A stretch of 64,000 nucleotides of DNA from Ahrensia sp. (lineage in GTDB: Bacteria; Pseudomonadota; Alphaproteobacteria; Rhizobiales; Rhizobiaceae): the NCBI GenBank assembly GCA_002706335.1, contig PAKZ01000039.1, positions 86,520 through 150,519 of the forward strand, given 5' to 3'. Shown piece by piece: positions 1 through 8,943 of the stretch. Each line of letters begins with the position of its first letter. Positions within the stretch are counted from its first letter, which is position 1. The translations under genes and the position numbers were made by a program. The notes beneath the pieces are model-generated. The model searched no databases and was not told where the DNA came from. It saw only the letters and a program-made list of their open reading frames with translations.

Positions 1-1016
1 AGCCGGGTCAGGAAGCCGTACAGGCCGTCCGGGTAGATCTCCCAGCCCATATCGGTCTTCGGAAGCGGGCCCGGCACGCTTTTCAGCGATGGCCATGCGG
101 CTTCCGGGTCCGCTGCGACATTTGATCGCGTGTAGTAGTTGACGCCGAGCCAGTCGAGCGGGGCGCTGATCGCCTCCATGTCCTTCTCGTAACCGTCGGG
201 CATATGCCCGGCGAAGCCTTCGAGGATGACTTCCGGATAGGTCTTGCGTGTGATCGCCTCGATGAACCAGCGATTGTAGAAGCCGTCATAGCGGGCCGCG
301 GCCGAAACATCTCCGGCGGCGTCGCTCGCCGGGTTCGCATGTTCGAAATTGAGCACTATGCCGAGATTGCCGTGGCCGGCCGCGCGCATCGCCTCCATCG
401 CGCGCGCATGAGCGAGCAGAACGTGATGCATCGACCGCGCGGCTGCGCGGATGTCGCGCAGGCCCGGCGCATGGATACCCCAGAAATGGCTGAGCCATGT
501 GACGCACCACGGCTCGTTGATGGTTGCGACCGCCGCCATGCGATCGCCGATCCGGTCCATGACGATTGACGAATAGTCGGCAAACCAGGATGCGACGTCA
601 CGGTTGCGCCAGCCGCCGAGATCCGCAAGCGCCGCCGGCAGATCCCAGTGATAGAGAGTCAGAAAGGGGTTTAGGCCCCGTTCCAGGGTGGCGTCGGCAA
701 GCCGGTCGTAGAAGTCGAGCCCTTCCGGATTGACGTTCTTGCCGTCCGGCATCACGCGCGCCCAGGAGGTCGAGAAGCGATAGGCATCGAAGCCACCCGA
801 TCGCAGCAGGTCGAGGTCTTCCCCGTAACGGTGGTAATGGTCGCAGGCGATCGCACCGGTTTCGGCGTTGACGACGTTGCCGGGCGTTGCGGCGAAGGTG
901 TCCCAATGCGACGGGCCCGCGCCGCCGAAGGATGCTCCCTCGATCTGGTAGGCGGCGGTCGCCGCGCCGAAAATGAAATCGTCCGGAAAATCGGATCGGC
1001 GGAAGGAAAATGCCAT
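1..1016 (-). CDS. Glycoside hydrolase family 1 beta-glucosidase, 3' end beyond the window
   Basis: The reading frame starts at 1016 and is still open at base 1, so about 338 of the roughly 450 residues usual for GH1 are present. The N-terminus has the GH1 signature (DFIFGAATAAYQIEGA). A TINEP motif near residue 165 carries the acid/base glutamate. An NYYTR segment near residue 300 is also typical. The catalytic nucleophile motif (usually ENG) would lie outside the window. The family hydrolyses beta-glucosides or related beta-glycosides, mostly in the cytoplasm. No signal peptide is visible. The substrate cannot be read from this fragment. Confidence 0.93.
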   Translation of the reverse strand, partial: MAFSFRRSDFPDDFIFGAATAAYQIEGASFGGAGPSHWDTFAATPGNVVNAETGAIACDHYHRYGEDLDLLRSGGFDAYRFSTSWARVMPDGKNVNPEGLDFYDRLADATLERGLNPFLTLYHWDLPAALADLGGWRNRDVASWFADYSSIVMDRIGDRMAAVATINEPWCVTWLSHFWGIHAPGLRDIRAAARSMHHVLLAHARAMEAMRAAGHGNLGIVLNFEHANPASDAAGDVSAAARYDGFYNRWFIEAITRKTYPEVILEGFAGHMPDGYEKDMEAISAPLDWLGVNYYTRSNVAADPEAAWPSLKSVPGPLPKTDMGWEIYPDGLYGFLTR

Positions 1017-1079
1017 CGGGGCGCCTCGGAATCTCAACTGTAACGTTGCAGTTGCCTTAGCGCGGGCCATCGGACGAGG

Positions 1080-1466
1080 TCAATCGTCGTCGCCGTGAAG
1101 CCTGTCGATGGCGCGGCGTTCCTTTTTCGTCGGCCGCCCTGCGCCCGCTTCGCGTTTGCCGCCGACCCTGTCGAGCGCACTGTCCGGCTTCGACGGAGGA
1201 GGGGGCGATAGATCCTCGTAGAGCAGCCGCGCCTCCGGGGCCGGTCCGCGTCGCGCGCCACAATCCACGATCTTATAGACGAGGACCCGGCGTTCGAGCG
1301 TCACGGTCAGGACATCGCCCGGCTTCACGTCATGGCTTGCTTGCCCAATCTTGGCGCCATTGACCCGAACATGGCCGCCCTGGGCGAGTTTCGCGGCGAG
1401 CGTGCGGGATTTCGCGACCCGCGCGAAGAAGAGCCACTTGTCGATACGCTGGCGGTCAGCGCTCAT
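1080..1466 (-). CDS. RNA-binding S4 domain protein (Hsp15/HslR-like)
   Basis: This 128-residue protein opens with an S4 fold: RQRIDKWLFFARVAKSR, then a GHVRVNG turn and a GDVLTVT strand, within residues 5-60. A basic tail follows. Hsp15-type proteins bind stalled 50S subunits carrying peptidyl-tRNA. It starts 12 bases after the stop of the upstream helicase gene on the same strand, so the two are probably co-transcribed and linked by RNA metabolism. S4-family membership is clear. The specific Hsp15 role is inferred from size and architecture. Confidence 0.9.
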   Translation of the reverse strand: MSADRQRIDKWLFFARVAKSRTLAAKLAQGGHVRVNGAKIGQASHDVKPGDVLTVTLERRVLVYKIVDCGARRGPAPEARLLYEDLSPPPPSKPDSALDRVGGKREAGAGRPTKKERRAIDRLHGDDD

Positions 1467-1478
1467 TCCGCTTCGGTG

Positions 1479-4400
1479 TCACTTCTTCATCTGGTCCTTG
1501 AGGGCCGCGAGTTTGGCGAAGGGCGAATCCGGGTCCATCGGCTTTTCGCGGCGCGGCGGCTTGGCCGATGCAAAGGCCTCTCCCTTGCCGCGCTGGCGGT
1601 CGTCGCGCTTGCCGCGGAACTTGCCCTTGCCGCCCTTGTTCCGGTCGTCCCGGCCCTTCTGCTCGCCGTCCGGCCTTTGGCCGCCGTGATGTTGCCTGCC
1701 TTCCTGGCGCTTGCCTTCCTGACGCTGGCCCTGCGGGCGATTGCCGCGCCGGTTGCGGTCGCCGCGCACCTGGTACCAGACCATTACCGGCTTCGGCTCC
1801 TCGGCCTCTTCCGGCTTTTCGGCAGCCTGTGTCGCGGGTTCTGCCTTCGCCTGTTGGGCGTCAGCCGGTTCCGCCGCTTCCGCGGTGGCGGCTTCAGGCG
1901 CAGGTTCTTCCGGGGCTTCGGGCACTGGCGCTTCCTCGACCGCCGTCCCGGCTGCGGGTTCGGCTGCCGCCGCTTCCATCCCCTCCGTCGCGGGCGGCGC
2001 GGCGTCCGCCTGCGCAGCTTCTTCCGCAGGGGCGGCCTCTTCGGCGGGCGCTGTTTCCGCCGGCGCTGGCGCATTGGCTGCCTTCAGCGCGGCAAGCTTT
2101 GCCTCAAACTCGGCGGGCTCCACCTTGTCGTGGCGATAACCGAGGCTGCCCAGGACCGCTTCCATGTCTTCGGCGGTCGCGCCCAGGATCGACATCATTG
2201 CGGGCGTGACGAAGAAACGTCCCCCGCCGACGGCGCCTTCGGGCAACGCGCCGGATCCTTCGCGCCATTGCAAGGCGGGGCGGATCAGGTCGGCGAGCCG
2301 TTCCAGGATGTCGACGCGCACGGCGCGCGATCCCAGATGACGATAGCCGGCGAGCTTGTAGAAGGCCGTATCGAAAGCAGGATCGGGCACCAGAGAGGTG
2401 CGGCCGGTCGACAGGAGATGGACAACGTCGCCGTAGCCCGGCTTGTCCTTGCCGTCATTCTGCAGTGCCCAAAGCAGGGTCAAGAGACCCGCCGGGGCCG
2501 GCTTGATCAGGGCCGGCACGAAAATGTGGTAGAAGCCGAAGCGGGCGCCATAGCGACGCAATGCGGCGCGGCCGTCCTGGTCGAGCGACTTGATCTCGTC
2601 GGCGATATCGCGGCGCGGCACGATTCCGAAATTCTCGATCAGGCGGAAGCCGATGCCGCGCGCGATGCCGGACAATTCATCGGCAAGGCCCAGATCGACC
2701 AGCGGCTTGAGGTGCGTCTCGATGTGATGGGCGACGAAGCGCTCGGCGCGCGCGGCGACCCTGTCGCGGGCGGGGCCGGTCAGCTGTTCGTCGGCGAGCA
2801 GGATGACGCGCGGCTTCAGCCATTCCTCGGTCGGGGAAAGCGTCGCCACCGGCTGGCCGAGCCAGCGCAGCACGCCGTCCGCGCCGAGCGCGAAGTCGCC
2901 ATTTGGGGCGGCGGCGAACCGGTCGGCGCGCTTCTCGAATTCCGTGGCCAGCGCTTTCGCGGCCGCGGCCTTCACCGCCTTGGCGTCCTCGCCCTCGGCG
3001 GATTTGTCCGCCGAAAACCGGAACCCGTCGAGCTGGCCGACATGGTGGCCTTCCACCGATACATCGCCGCCCGGGCTGATTTCTGCTTCCATGTTCACAT
3101 TCTCTCGCAGCCGCTTCATGAGCACGGATGTCCTGCGGTCTACGAAGCGTTTCGTCAACCTGTCATGCAGGGCATCGGACAGCTTGTCCTCGATCGCACG
3201 CGTCTTTTCCTGCCAGTGTAGCGGATCGGCAAGCCATCCGGGCCGGTTCGCGACATAAGTCCAGGTGCGAATCTGGGCAATACGCGCCGACAGCGTGTCT
3301 ATCTCCCCGTCGGCCCGATCGGCCCGCATGACCTGCTCGGCCATGTAGTCCTCGTCGACATGGCCGCGCCGCACCAGGTCGAAGAAGATCTGCGAAATGA
3401 TGTCGGCATGCTGGGCCGGCGCGATCTTGCGGTAATCGGGCAGCATGCAGGCTTCCCAAAGCAGCGAGACCTGTTCTCGTCCGCCGCAGATGTCGACGAC
3501 GGCCATGTCACGCGCGAGGAATTCCAGCGCCCGCTGGTCGATGGCGGGAAGCGCCTTGGTCAGTCCCGGGATCTGCGGCGGCGTTTCCAGCGAATGGCGC
3601 AGATCGGCGATGGAGGAAAAATCAAGTGCGCGCGATCGCCATTGCAGCACTTTCACCGGATCGAACTCATGCGACTCGATCCGTTCGACCGTCTCGTCGC
3701 CGAGCGGGTGGGCATAGCCTGAGACGCCGAACGTGCCGTCGCGCATGTGGCGTCCGGCACGGCCCGCGATCTGGCCCATCTCGGCCGGCGACAGGTCGCG
3801 GAAGGCGTAGCCGTCGAATTTGCGCAATTGGGCGAAGGCGACATGGTCGACATCGAGATTGAGCCCCATCCCGATGGCGTCGGTGGCGACAAGATATTCG
3901 ACGTCACCATTCTGGTAGAGCTCGACCTGGGCGTTGCGGGTGCGCGGACTGAGCGCGCCCATGACGACCGCCGCGCCGCCGCGCTGACGGCGGATCAGCT
4001 CGGCGATGCCGTAAACCTCGTCGGCGGAGAAGGCGACGATGGCCGTGCGCCGGGGCAGGCGTGTGATCTTCTTGGACCCTGCATAGGCGAGATGAGACAG
4101 GCGGGGCCGGGAAACGATGTCGATGCCGGGCATCAGCGAGCGCAGGATGCCGGTCATCGTGCCGGCGCCGAGCAGCAGCGTTTCCTCGCGGCCCCGGACA
4201 TTGAGAATGCGGTCGGTGAAGATGTGCCCGCGTTCCAGGTCGCCGGCGATCTGCACCTCGTCTATGGCGACGAAGGCGGCGTTGGTCTCCGACGGCATCG
4301 CCTCGACCGTGCAGACCGAATAGCGCGCCTTCGGCGGAACGATCTTTTCCTCGCCGGTGATCAGCGCCACGTTGGCGCTGCCGACCTTTTCGGCGACGCG

Positions 4401-4553
4401 GCCATAGACCTCACGCGCCAGCAGCCGCAACGGCAGGCCGATGACGCCGCTCGAATGCGCCACCATCCGCTCGATCGCATAGTGGGTCTTGCCTGTATTC
4501 GTCGGCCCGAGGACCGCCTTGACGGTGTGGCCGGTGAAAATGTCGGAGGGCAT
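1479..4553 (-). CDS. Suv3-like superfamily 2 RNA/DNA helicase
   Basis: This is a large helicase of about 1024 residues. Walker A is GPTNTGKT near residue 15, followed by the DEVQ box (AIDEVQ) and motif VI (QIAGRAGRH), as in mitochondrial Suv3 and its alphaproteobacterial relatives. The last 250 residues are low complexity: first Ala/Glu/Pro-rich, then strongly basic and Gly/Arg/Lys/Gln-rich, probably an RNA-binding tail. The start at 4553 is preferred because GAAAGAG lies just upstream. ATGs at 4565 and 4631 are alternatives. It probably forms an operon with the downstream S4 gene. A role in RNA unwinding or degradation is inferred from the family. Confidence 0.92.
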   Translation of the reverse strand: MPSDIFTGHTVKAVLGPTNTGKTHYAIERMVAHSSGVIGLPLRLLAREVYGRVAEKVGSANVALITGEEKIVPPKARYSVCTVEAMPSETNAAFVAIDEVQIAGDLERGHIFTDRILNVRGREETLLLGAGTMTGILRSLMPGIDIVSRPRLSHLAYAGSKKITRLPRRTAIVAFSADEVYGIAELIRRQRGGAAVVMGALSPRTRNAQVELYQNGDVEYLVATDAIGMGLNLDVDHVAFAQLRKFDGYAFRDLSPAEMGQIAGRAGRHMRDGTFGVSGYAHPLGDETVERIESHEFDPVKVLQWRSRALDFSSIADLRHSLETPPQIPGLTKALPAIDQRALEFLARDMAVVDICGGREQVSLLWEACMLPDYRKIAPAQHADIISQIFFDLVRRGHVDEDYMAEQVMRADRADGEIDTLSARIAQIRTWTYVANRPGWLADPLHWQEKTRAIEDKLSDALHDRLTKRFVDRRTSVLMKRLRENVNMEAEISPGGDVSVEGHHVGQLDGFRFSADKSAEGEDAKAVKAAAAKALATEFEKRADRFAAAPNGDFALGADGVLRWLGQPVATLSPTEEWLKPRVILLADEQLTGPARDRVAARAERFVAHHIETHLKPLVDLGLADELSGIARGIGFRLIENFGIVPRRDIADEIKSLDQDGRAALRRYGARFGFYHIFVPALIKPAPAGLLTLLWALQNDGKDKPGYGDVVHLLSTGRTSLVPDPAFDTAFYKLAGYRHLGSRAVRVDILERLADLIRPALQWREGSGALPEGAVGGGRFFVTPAMMSILGATAEDMEAVLGSLGYRHDKVEPAEFEAKLAALKAANAPAPAETAPAEEAAPAEEAAQADAAPPATEGMEAAAAEPAAGTAVEEAPVPEAPEEPAPEAATAEAAEPADAQQAKAEPATQAAEKPEEAEEPKPVMVWYQVRGDRNRRGNRPQGQRQEGKRQEGRQHHGGQRPDGEQKGRDDRNKGGKGKFRGKRDDRQRGKGEAFASAKPPRREKPMDPDSPFAKLAALKDQMKK

Positions 4554-4701
4554 TGACTCTTTCATGGAGTTCGAATCCGGAGCGTTCCGGCGGCGGCGAG
4601 CCCGAGAGAGGACGATACACGCCTTTAACACGTCGATTCGGCAATTACAGGGCGAAAATTACGCGAAACGCGCCCGGTTTTACCGCTCGGCGGTTGCATT
4701 T

Positions 4702-4748
4702 GTTTACAACTGGAACGAGTCTGGAACGAATCGGCGACGAATCGCTGA
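4702..4748 (+). repeat. 47-bp direct repeat, copy A
   Basis: It pairs with 4975-5021. The last 26 bases (4723-4748) are identical in both copies and the first 21 diverge. Within the core, ACGAATCG occurs twice with its starts 11 bases apart, about one helical turn, as expected for tandem protein-binding sites. Confidence 0.9.
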
Positions 4749-4974
4749 CTCTCATAGGTTGCAGCTTTGTTCCGTACCAGATGTGGTGGTCCGACTGCGC
4801 CCCTCTACCAGTTCGTGAATCGCCTTCGTGGCAATGTTCCGCTTGACAGCGGGATTCGTTAACATTCGCGAATGACGGCTTTGCCCAATGGTTTTTGATT
4901 CGTTAACGATTTGAATCCTCTTGATTTTTGCAATCTTTTGTTAACCATGTCCCGGCAGGAAATCGGTGTGTTTC

Positions 4975-5021
4975 GTTTACGAATGGAACCGAGACGGAAC
5001 GAATCGGCGACGAATCGCTGA
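4975..5021 (+). repeat. 47-bp direct repeat, copy B
   Basis: It pairs with 4702-4748 in the same orientation, 273 bases further on. The identical core is 4996-5021. Like copy A it contains two ACGAATCG units on one helical-turn spacing, and each unit includes a GAATC methylation site. Confidence 0.9.
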
Positions 5022-5158
5022 TTCCGCCAGTTTCCGGTTTTGTTCTCACCACATGTAGCGGCTTGCCACTGCCTGCAAGCACAACTTTAGCGATTCATTG
5101 TGCGCAGTGAACGGCGTTCGACGCGAAACCGTTAACTTTCGGGGGTGGTGCGTCGCTC

Positions 5159-5860
5159 CTACCCGTCCGGTTTCGAGACGGCATCGATCAACCGGTAGGC
5201 GTCCTCGCTGTCCCAGTGCGCGGGCCCGTTCATATTGGCGACGACGCAATTGTTCTCGTCGACCAGCACGGTGACCGGCAGGCCGAAAGCGAGGCCGGCC
5301 TTTTTCATCGTGTTGAAGGCGCCGATGGACGGGTCGTGATAGAAGCCGAGATGTTCGAGACCGATTTCGTCGAAGAAGCCGCGAGGCTTTTCGTCCGAAC
5401 CGCCGTCGACCGATATGGCGACGACCTGGAAATCCTTGCCGCCCTTTTCGGCCTGCAGCCGGTCCAGCGCCGGCATTTCCTCCCGGCAGGGCGCGCACCA
5501 TGTCGCCCACAGATTGACGAGGCGCGGCTTGCCGGCCGTATCGGCGAGCGTCACCGGATTGCCGTTGCCGTCATTGAAGGAAAGCGCCGAAAGGTCGTTC
5601 GCCTCGGTACGGTTCGCCATGGCGGCGACCTCGCCGGTCAGGAGAGGCTTCAGCGTCTTGCCGGCCTCGATCGCGGCGGCGCACTGGCCGCCCGAAGCGG
5701 AAGCCAGGAACGCGCCATTGCCAGAAAGCATGCCCCTGGCGTATATCCCGGCCGCGCCCGCGACGATGGTTACGCCAATCGCGATGGCAACGATTTTTCC
5801 GGCGGACAGACGGCCAGAGGCCGGCTTCCCGCCACCTGTTTCCGGGGTCTTCTCATTCAT
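5159..5860 (-). CDS. tlpA: TlpA family thiol:disulfide interchange protein
   Basis: This protein of 233 residues has an N-terminal membrane anchor (about residues 17-40) and a periplasmic thioredoxin fold. The active site is WCAPC inside [15 protein letters not shown]. TlpA proteins reduce periplasmic thiols, for example during cytochrome oxidase assembly. The start at 5860 gives a short cytoplasmic tail before the anchor. Its ATG overlaps the argH ATG on the other strand, so at least one promoter must lie inside coding sequence. Neighbourhood with argH is common in rhizobia. Confidence 0.92.
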   Translation of the reverse strand: MNEKTPETGGGKPASGRLSAGKIVAIAIGVTIVAGAAGIYARGMLSGNGAFLASASGGQCAAAIEAGKTLKPLLTGEVAAMANRTEANDLSALSFNDGNGNPVTLADTAGKPRLVNLWATWCAPCREEMPALDRLQAEKGGKDFQVVAISVDGGSDEKPRGFFDEIGLEHLGFYHDPSIGAFNTMKKAGLAFGLPVTVLVDENNCVVANMNGPAHWDSEDAYRLIDAVSKPDG

Positions 5861-7271
5861 GTCCGACGATACCAACCAAAACGATTCCAACAAGATGTGG
5901 GGCGGACGCTTCGCTTCCGGCCCTGCGGCGATCATGGAGGAGATCAACGCTTCCATCGGTTACGACCGCAAGCTCTATGCCCAGGACATAGAGGGATCGA
6001 TCGCGCACGCCACCATGCTTTCCGACTGTGACATAATTTCGGGAGACGACCGCGACAAGATCGTTCACGGACTGAACACGATCCGGTCAGAGATCGAAAA
6101 GGGCGAGTTCACTTTCTCGCGCAAGCTCGAAGACATCCACATGAATATCGAGGCGCGGCTGTCGGAACTGATCGGCCCGGCGGCCGGACGGCTTCACACG
6201 GCGCGTTCGCGCAACGACCAGGTGGCGCTCGATTTCCGCATGTGGGTACGCGGCGAGGCCGAAAAGGCGATGGCGCTTCTGAAGACGCTAATCGAGACGC
6301 TGCTGACACGCGCCGAGGAACACCGTTCCACGGTGATGCCCGGGTTCACGCATCTGCAGACGGCGCAACCGGTCACGTTCGGCCATCACATGATGGCCTA
6401 TGTCGAGATGTTTTCGCGCGATCGGTCGCGGATGGCCGATTGTCTCGCCCGCTCGAACGAATGCCCGCTCGGCGCCGCGGCGCTGGCCGGCACCGGTTTT
6501 CCGATCGACCGGCACCAGACGGCGAAGGCGCTCGGTTTCGCAGGACCGACGCGGAACTCCATCGATTCGGTCTCCGACCGCGATTTCGCGCTGGAATTCA
6601 TGGCCGCGGCCTCGATCTGCGCGACCCATCTGTCGCGCTTTGCCGAGGAAATCGTCATCTGGTCGACGCCGCAATTCGGCTTCGTCACCCTGTCGGACGC
6701 TTTTTCGACCGGCTCGTCGATCATGCCGCAGAAGAAAAATCCGGATGCCGCCGAGCTGGTGCGCGCCAAGACCGGCCGGATCAATGGCGATCTGATCGCG
6801 CTTCTGACGGTGATGAAGGGGCTGCCGCTCGCCTATTCGAAGGACATGCAGGAAGACAAGGAAGCCGTGTTCGACGCTGCCGAGGCGCTGGAACTGGCGC
6901 TTGCGGCCATGGCCGGCATGGTGGCCGACCTTACAGTCAACGAAAAGGCGATGCGCGAGGCGGCGGCTTCCGGCTATTCGACGGCGACGGATCTCGCTGA
7001 CTGGCTGGTGCGCGAACTGGGCATTCCGTTCCGTGAGGCGCATCACGTCACGGGCAGGGCCGTGGCGCTGGCCGAACAAAAGGGCGTGCGGCTCGATCGG
7101 CTGTCGCTGGAAGACCTGCGCTCCATCCATGACGGGATCACCGAGGCGATTTTCGACGTGCTGACGGTGAAGAAGTCGGCGGCCAGCCGCAAGAGTTTCG
7201 GCGGCACCGCGCCGCAGGAAGTCGGCCGGCAGATCCGCTATCACCGCAAGAAGCTTTCGAAGGAAGGTTGA
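5859..7271 (+). CDS. argH: Argininosuccinate lyase
   Basis: A 470-residue enzyme that splits argininosuccinate to arginine and fumarate, the last step of arginine synthesis. The fumarase/aspartase-superfamily signature [12 protein letters not shown] lies near residue 285, and MWGGRF near the N-terminus is typical. The start at 5859 shares two bases with the tlpA start on the other strand and has no clear ribosome-binding site. ATG 5895 (MWGGRF) is a possible alternative. It is followed by a small lipoprotein gene and lysA, a conserved order. Confidence 0.96.
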   Translation: MSDDTNQNDSNKMWGGRFASGPAAIMEEINASIGYDRKLYAQDIEGSIAHATMLSDCDIISGDDRDKIVHGLNTIRSEIEKGEFTFSRKLEDIHMNIEARLSELIGPAAGRLHTARSRNDQVALDFRMWVRGEAEKAMALLKTLIETLLTRAEEHRSTVMPGFTHLQTAQPVTFGHHMMAYVEMFSRDRSRMADCLARSNECPLGAAALAGTGFPIDRHQTAKALGFAGPTRNSIDSVSDRDFALEFMAAASICATHLSRFAEEIVIWSTPQFGFVTLSDAFSTGSSIMPQKKNPDAAELVRAKTGRINGDLIALLTVMKGLPLAYSKDMQEDKEAVFDAAEALELALAAMAGMVADLTVNEKAMREAAASGYSTATDLADWLVRELGIPFREAHHVTGRAVALAEQKGVRLDRLSLEDLRSIHDGITEAIFDVLTVKKSAASRKSFGGTAPQEVGRQIRYHRKKLSKEG

Positions 7272-7374
7272 GACCGCCCCGGCGGGGGTGTTCATTTGCG
7301 CGGGAGCGCGCTAGGGAAATTCGAGACTTCGGATCCGGCCTGCGTGGCCGGCGGCATCGGAAAAGGTTGAGACC

Positions 7375-7548
7375 ATGGGTTCCGGCATCACGCGCATTCT
7401 TCTTCTCGTGTCGTTCGCCGCGGCGCTCGCCGCTTGTGGCCGCGCCGGCGATCCGGAATTGCCGCCGGCAGCCGCCGCGGCACAGAAGGACAAGCCCGCC
7501 GACGCTCCGCCGGAAGACCGGCCTTTCATTCTCGATCCGCTGATCTGA
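7375..7548 (+). CDS. lptM: Small lipoprotein, LptM/YifL-like
   Basis: This 57-residue ORF has a lipoprotein signal: a hydrophobic stretch, then LAAC with the lipidated Cys at residue 21, then GRAGDPELPP. Position between argH and lysA, size and the post-Cys motif match the LptM family, which helps the LptD/LptE lipopolysaccharide translocon mature. AAAAGGTTGAGACC precedes the ATG. The family call rests on these features rather than on an alignment. Confidence 0.85.
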   Translation: MGSGITRILLLVSFAAALAACGRAGDPELPPAAAAAQKDKPADAPPEDRPFILDPLI

Positions 7549-7600
7549 TCAGTCCCATTCAAGGCCCAGTCAAGTGAACCATTTCTAGTATCGCGACGGC

Positions 7601-8839
7601 GTGCTTTACGCCGAGGACGTGCCGATCCCCGAGATCGCGGCCAAAGTCGGCACGCCTTTCTATTGCTATTCAACCGCGACGCTGACGCGGCACTACCAGG
7701 TCTTCGCCGATGCTTTCGCCGATATCGACGCACTGGTGTGCTACGCGATGAAGGCCAATTCGAACCAGGCCGTGCTGAAGACGCTGGCCGAACTGGGGTC
7801 GGGCGCCGACGTGGTGTCCGAGGGCGAGTTGCGGCGCGCGCTGGCCGCCGGCATTCCGGCGGAGAAGATCCTGTTTTCCGGCGTCGGCAAGACGGCGCGA
7901 GAGATGGATTTCGCGCTCGCGGCGGGTATCCATTGTTTCAACGTCGAATCCGAGCCTGAGCTGGAACTTCTTTCGGCCCGTGCGGTCGCGGCGGGCAAGG
8001 TGGCCCCGGTCTCGCTGCGCATCAATCCGGATGTCGACGCGAAGACGCATCACAAGATTTCGACGGGCAAGAAGGAAGACAAGTTCGGCATCGCACGGGT
8101 GCGGGCGCGCGAGGTCTATCGCCGCGCGGTAGAACTTCCGGGCCTCCGGGTTGCCGGCATTGACATGCATATCGGCAGCCAGATTACCGAGTTGCAGCCC
8201 TTCGACGACGCTATCCCGGTTCTGACCGAGCTGGTCGAACAATTGCGGGCCGACGGCCACACGATCGACCATATCGATCTCGGCGGCGGGCTCGGCATCC
8301 CTTACCGGAACGACAACGCGCCGCCGCCCTTGCCAACGAATTATGCGGATATCGTCAAGAAGCATATCCGTCCGCTCAACGTGCAGGCGATCTTCGAGCC
8401 GGGCCGCATGATCGCAGGCAATGCCGGCATCCTCATCGCGGAAGTCATCTATGTGAAGTCGGCGGGCGAGAAGAATTTCGTCATCGTCGACGCGGCGATG
8501 AACGATCTGATCCGTCCGACGCTCTATGAGGCCTGGCACGAGATGTTCCCGGTGCGCGAACCGTCGCCCGATGCGCCGCGCATGCGCGCGGACATTGTCG
8601 GCCCGGTCTGCGAATCGGGCGATTTCCTCGCCAAGGACCGCGACATGGCGGCGCTGGCGGCGGGCGACCTGATCGCCTTCGGTTCGGCCGGCGCCTATGG
8701 CGCGGTGCAGGCGGGCACTTATAATTCGCGGCTGCTGGTGCCGGAAGTGATCGTCAAGGACGACCGCTATCACGTCGCCCGACCGCGCCCGACCTATGAA
8801 GACCTGATCGGCCTCGACAGCGTGCCGGACTGGTTCTGA
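7601..8839 (+). CDS. lysA: Diaminopimelate decarboxylase
   Basis: This PLP enzyme converts meso-diaminopimelate to lysine. YAMKANSN carries the PLP lysine. HIGSQI, DLGGGLGIPY, EPGR and ESGDFLAKDR are the expected family blocks. From GTG 7601 the protein has 412 residues. The usual rhizobial N-terminus (MNHF-x-YRDGVL) can be read in frame from GTG 7574, but its fifth codon is TAG (7586-7588). Translation therefore either starts at 7601, losing nine residues, or the gene is damaged. The rest of the frame is intact. Confidence 0.93.
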   Translation: MLYAEDVPIPEIAAKVGTPFYCYSTATLTRHYQVFADAFADIDALVCYAMKANSNQAVLKTLAELGSGADVVSEGELRRALAAGIPAEKILFSGVGKTAREMDFALAAGIHCFNVESEPELELLSARAVAAGKVAPVSLRINPDVDAKTHHKISTGKKEDKFGIARVRAREVYRRAVELPGLRVAGIDMHIGSQITELQPFDDAIPVLTELVEQLRADGHTIDHIDLGGGLGIPYRNDNAPPPLPTNYADIVKKHIRPLNVQAIFEPGRMIAGNAGILIAEVIYVKSAGEKNFVIVDAAMNDLIRPTLYEAWHEMFPVREPSPDAPRMRADIVGPVCESGDFLAKDRDMAALAAGDLIAFGSAGAYGAVQAGTYNSRLLVPEVIVKDDRYHVARPRPTYEDLIGLDSVPDWF

Positions 8840-8943
8840 CCGTCATCGTCGCGTTCTGACAAAGCTGTGAACGGATTTCTCGGTTTTCCGCCTCGCCTTT
8901 GCCATGAAGAGTGCTACTCTTTCCGTCAGGAGACACGAGGCGC

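Larger units (their letters stand above)
4554..5158. other. GANTC- and GTTAAC-rich intergenic region
   Basis: About 600 bases without a convincing gene, visibly AT-richer than its surroundings. Thirteen GANTC sites (the CcrM methylation motif) start at 4635, 4717, 4728, 4739, 4747, 4817, 4853, 4897, 4913, 5001, 5012, 5020 and 5092. Roughly two would be expected by chance. GTTAAC palindromes start at 4858, 4902, 4940 and 5131. The one at 4940 contains TTAACCAT, which matches a CtrA half-site. I see no clear TTATCCACA DnaA box. A cell-cycle-controlled regulatory region is the modest reading. Confidence 0.7.

Noticed and set aside
1332..3221. A 629-codon open frame antisense to the helicase gene
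   Set aside because: It is the GC-driven shadow of the Ala/Glu/Pro and Gly/Arg-rich helicase tail; it has no recognisable domain and biased low-complexity translation.
4554..5158. Calling the GANTC-rich gap the chromosomal replication origin
   Set aside because: No DnaA boxes, no hemE/parAB/gidA neighbours and no skew calculation available; kept as an open possibility in the findings.
7586..7588. TAG in the lysA leader as pyrrolysine recoding
   Set aside because: No pyrrolysine genes are visible and bacteria of this group are not known to use it.
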